The notes under the pieces: model-generated
What the model was told of the DNA's origin: nothing
What the model saw: only the letters and a program-made list of their open reading frames with translations
Database searches by the model: none
Shown: positions 62,115 to 64,000 of the stretch, one piece after another
How the letters are laid out: each line of letters begins with the position of its first letter
How positions within the stretch are numbered: the stretch's first letter is position 1
Source: UBA6170 sp942491385
Lineage (GTDB): Bacteria > Chloroflexota > Anaerolineae > Anaerolineales > Anaerolineaceae
Assembly: GCA_942491385.1 (NCBI GenBank)
Contig: CALOAF010000002.1
Coordinates: 186,001-250,000 of the forward strand
Direction of reading: 5' to 3'
DNA: 64,000 nucleotides
Program-made: the position numbers and the translations under genes

Positions 62115-64000
62115 TCAGATCTGAGCTCTTGATTTTAAGACTTTGACCATAGCATTCACCACCTGGATACCCTTTGTACCACGGCCAAAGGTTGCATCCA
62201 AACCGGTTTCTTTTGCCATTTCACGATTTACTTGGGTGCCCCCGGCAATCAGAATGAGTTTGTCTCGAATTCCTTTTTCTTTGCAGATTTCAACCAACTT
62301 TTTCATTTGCATACGATGAATATCATTATGACTAATAATGGTGGAAATCAAAATCGCCTGTGCTCCGGTTTCTATGGCAGCGTCCACCAGTTTGGATAAC
62401 GGAACGGAGGTGCCAAGATAATGATACTTAACACCATATTTTTCAATACCTCCATGCTTGATATCCAGGATCTCACGCAATCCGACACTATGTTCGTCCT
62501 CGCCAACTGTTCCAGCCACGACCCGGAGACCAACTTTCTTAACCGCTTCCCGTAATTCGTCTTCAGGAAGGATCACTTCCTTTTCAGGAACTTTTAGTGT
62601 GGTTACATCAATGTCAAAAGCAACTTTCCCTTTGACCTCCACAAAACAACCTTCTGCCGGATGCATGATCATTATATTGATGACTTGCGGGTCAACCAAT
62701 CCCATTTTCTTCGCCATTTCTACCCCATAAACCCCAGCCATCTCTTCGGGTAAAGGCACAAAGAATTGAGTCAGGATCACTCCATCACCAGCCCATTCTG
62801 TTTCAGGTTTGATGAGATTCCCTTTTCGATACGGGTATGTGGCTTCTAGTCGTTTATCACAGTTATCCTCAGGATCTAGTTCATCAATGTATACAATTTT
62901 CTCAGGCTTACACAAGGTACAACCATTGATGGGATCGCAGGCATTTTGAATTCCATCTGGCAAGTGATTCTCGCCAAAATGACTGCAAACTGGCGCATAA
63001 TAATCTGCGTCCCGTTCCACAATAGAGTCAGCAGCAACACCACCAGCCCCACTTCGAGCAATTCCATCCCCGTTTCTTTCAGGGTATTTGGCAGAATCAA
63101 CAAAGAATCCTTTTTCCACTGCGGCAAAATAACCACCTGTCTCTATGACTTCTTCGAGAAAAGCTACTGCTCTTTCCTTTAAATCTCTCACCATTTCACC
63201 TAATGGGCCCTGATGATTGAGCGTGACCAATTGTTTGATTCCGTCCAACGCTGACCAGGTTTGTTTTACAGTTTGGACCCCACGAATATTGTTGTAATGC
63301 CAGGGAACATTGCGACCCTCATCCGGGGTGATGGTGCTTTGAATATCAGCACTGGTCAGCATTGATATCATCGTATCAATGGTGTGCGTGCGAATTGCTT
63401 CTTCAATATCAGCTTCAATATAACGGGTATTTTGCTGAGCTCTCATTTTAAAATCGGAGAAGAAATCTCGCAGCGCCACTGCATAAGGCAGATCAAACCA
63501 TAATTTCGGAGCGGGTGGAGAATTTGGGGGCACTGTGGATAATCCGATCAAGTCTTTTTTCATTCCAACCGCCACGGAGAAGGCACAATTAATCCCATGC
63601 TGCACCATCAACTCAGGCATCACTAACCAACCAGCTTTCGCGGTTGCATTGGCATTGTGCGCGCCATCAATCTGGAAGATTACTGCATCATTCATCAAGC
63701 GTTTAGCTTCCGCTGCATCTACAAATGATCGGTACATATTGACATTACGGTACAGTACGTTATATTGAGGATCTTGATGAGCACCGTTAATGCCCTCTTC
63801 GGCAAACAATACCGCCACCTCTGGACCAGCTACACCAGACACATAACTATGGAAATTGATTGGACGGCCGACTTCTTCTTCAATTAGATCACAGGCTTTG
63901 CGACTGGCACGAATTTGTTTCCGGGTTATGGGTACACCACCAATTCCTTCCGGCGTTCCTTCCAGCAGTCCATCGATATGGCTCTGACCTGTGGTGCGGA
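62115..64000 (-). CDS. oraE: D-ornithine 4,5-aminomutase large subunit, N-terminus outside window
   Basis: The C-terminal 628 or so residues of the PLP- and adenosylcobalamin-dependent aminomutase that converts D-ornithine to 2,4-diaminopentanoate. The frame runs through the right edge; residues upstream of the first internal start (63842) read as protein (GGVPITRKQIRASRKACDL). A TIM-barrel part is followed by a cobalamin-binding Rossmann domain with the DEHSVG form of DxHxxG, then AILISTIISHNDIHR and ILIAGGTQVNREMAKETG. The small subunit oraS would be expected just upstream, outside the window. Confidence 0.92.
   Translation of the reverse strand, partial: RTTGQSHIDGLLEGTPEGIGGVPITRKQIRASRKACDLIEEEVGRPINFHSYVSGVAGPEVAVLFAEEGINGAHQDPQYNVLYRNVNMYRSFVDAAEAKRLMNDAVIFQIDGAHNANATAKAGWLVMPELMVQHGINCAFSVAVGMKKDLIGLSTVPPNSPPAPKLWFDLPYAVALRDFFSDFKMRAQQNTRYIEADIEEAIRTHTIDTMISMLTSADIQSTITPDEGRNVPWHYNNIRGVQTVKQTWSALDGIKQLVTLNHQGPLGEMVRDLKERAVAFLEEVIETGGYFAAVEKGFFVDSAKYPERNGDGIARSGAGGVAADSIVERDADYYAPVCSHFGENHLPDGIQNACDPINGCTLCKPEKIVYIDELDPEDNCDKRLEATYPYRKGNLIKPETEWAGDGVILTQFFVPLPEEMAGVYGVEMAKKMGLVDPQVINIMIMHPAEGCFVEVKGKVAFDIDVTTLKVPEKEVILPEDELREAVKKVGLRVVAGTVGEDEHSVGLREILDIKHGGIEKYGVKYHYLGTSVPLSKLVDAAIETGAQAILISTIISHNDIHRMQMKKLVEICKEKGIRDKLILIAGGTQVNREMAKETGLDATFGRGTKGIQVVNAMVKVLKSRAQI

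Overview
The window looks like a piece of a Chloroflexota chromosome, most likely an Anaerolineae-type fermenter. The base composition is low to moderate in G+C, with AT-rich spacers. The clues are a giant membrane protein with a DUF2298 half, Tad-like secreted proteins with Thr-Pro stalks and PA14 domains, several sugar ABC operons each led by a LacI regulator and lacking their own ATPase, group I xylose isomerase, and a cobamide-dependent ornithine aminomutase operon. This placement is inference from gene content. I see no tRNA, rRNA, CRISPR array, insertion sequence or phage gene.

Layout. 1-1.7 kb: end of a sugar epimerase, a rhomboid protease and a DUF1294 protein. 1.7-10.2 kb (minus): an alpha-glucoside operon with lacI, binding protein, two permeases, trehalose synthase and amylosucrase, from a clear promoter at 10.13 kb. 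10.3-12.9 kb (minus): a URO-D family protein and xylose isomerase. 13.1-18.2 kb (minus): three Tad-type exported proteins, ended by a strong terminator. 18.4-28.6 kb (minus): two giant membrane glycosyltransferase-like proteins, one an HhH/GT39/DUF2298 fusion and the other a tandem duplication within one gene. 28.9-31.4 kb: a methyltransferase broken by an in-frame amber codon, and a membrane Ser/Thr kinase. 31.5-43.25 kb: a GH36 alpha-galactosidase converging on a lacI-ABC transporter-unknown glycosyltransferase-hydrolase-GPH transporter operon. That operon is controlled by a near-consensus promoter abutting a perfect 28-bp palindrome.

43.5-46.5 kb: a CBS-domain protein, an NBR1-Ig lipoprotein, and a DEAD-box helicase with a three-hairpin leader. 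46.5-53.6 kb (plus): a histidine kinase/response regulator pair, a small membrane protein, an octaheme cytochrome, a Tat-exported 4x[4Fe-4S] protein, an NrfD-type quinone subunit and a second, orphan response regulator. This forms a two-component-controlled membrane redox module without a catalytic subunit. 53.6-56.0 kb (minus): otsA-otsB trehalose synthesis. 56.3-57.7 kb: a BNR-repeat protein translationally coupled to a ubiquitin-fold MoaD/ThiS-like protein. 57.9 kb: a small lipoprotein. 58.4-64 kb (minus): ornithine aminomutase large subunit (cut by the window edge), GlmL/MutL-type ATPase, ornithine racemase and alanine racemase, ending at a bidirectional terminator.

How the genes work together. 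The first sugar operon would import alpha-glucosides and interconvert maltose and trehalose or polymerise glucose from sucrose. The second would import and cleave galactosides. OtsAB makes trehalose from UDP-glucose and glucose-6-phosphate. The ornithine operon converts L- to D-ornithine and then to 2,4-diaminopentanoate for amino-acid fermentation. The cytochrome/FeS/NrfD module would link the quinone pool to external redox partners.

The best candidates for something little described are the redox module with its two regulators, the BNR plus ubiquitin-like pair, the giant duplicated and fused glycosyltransferases, and the unknown glycosyltransferase in the galactoside operon.
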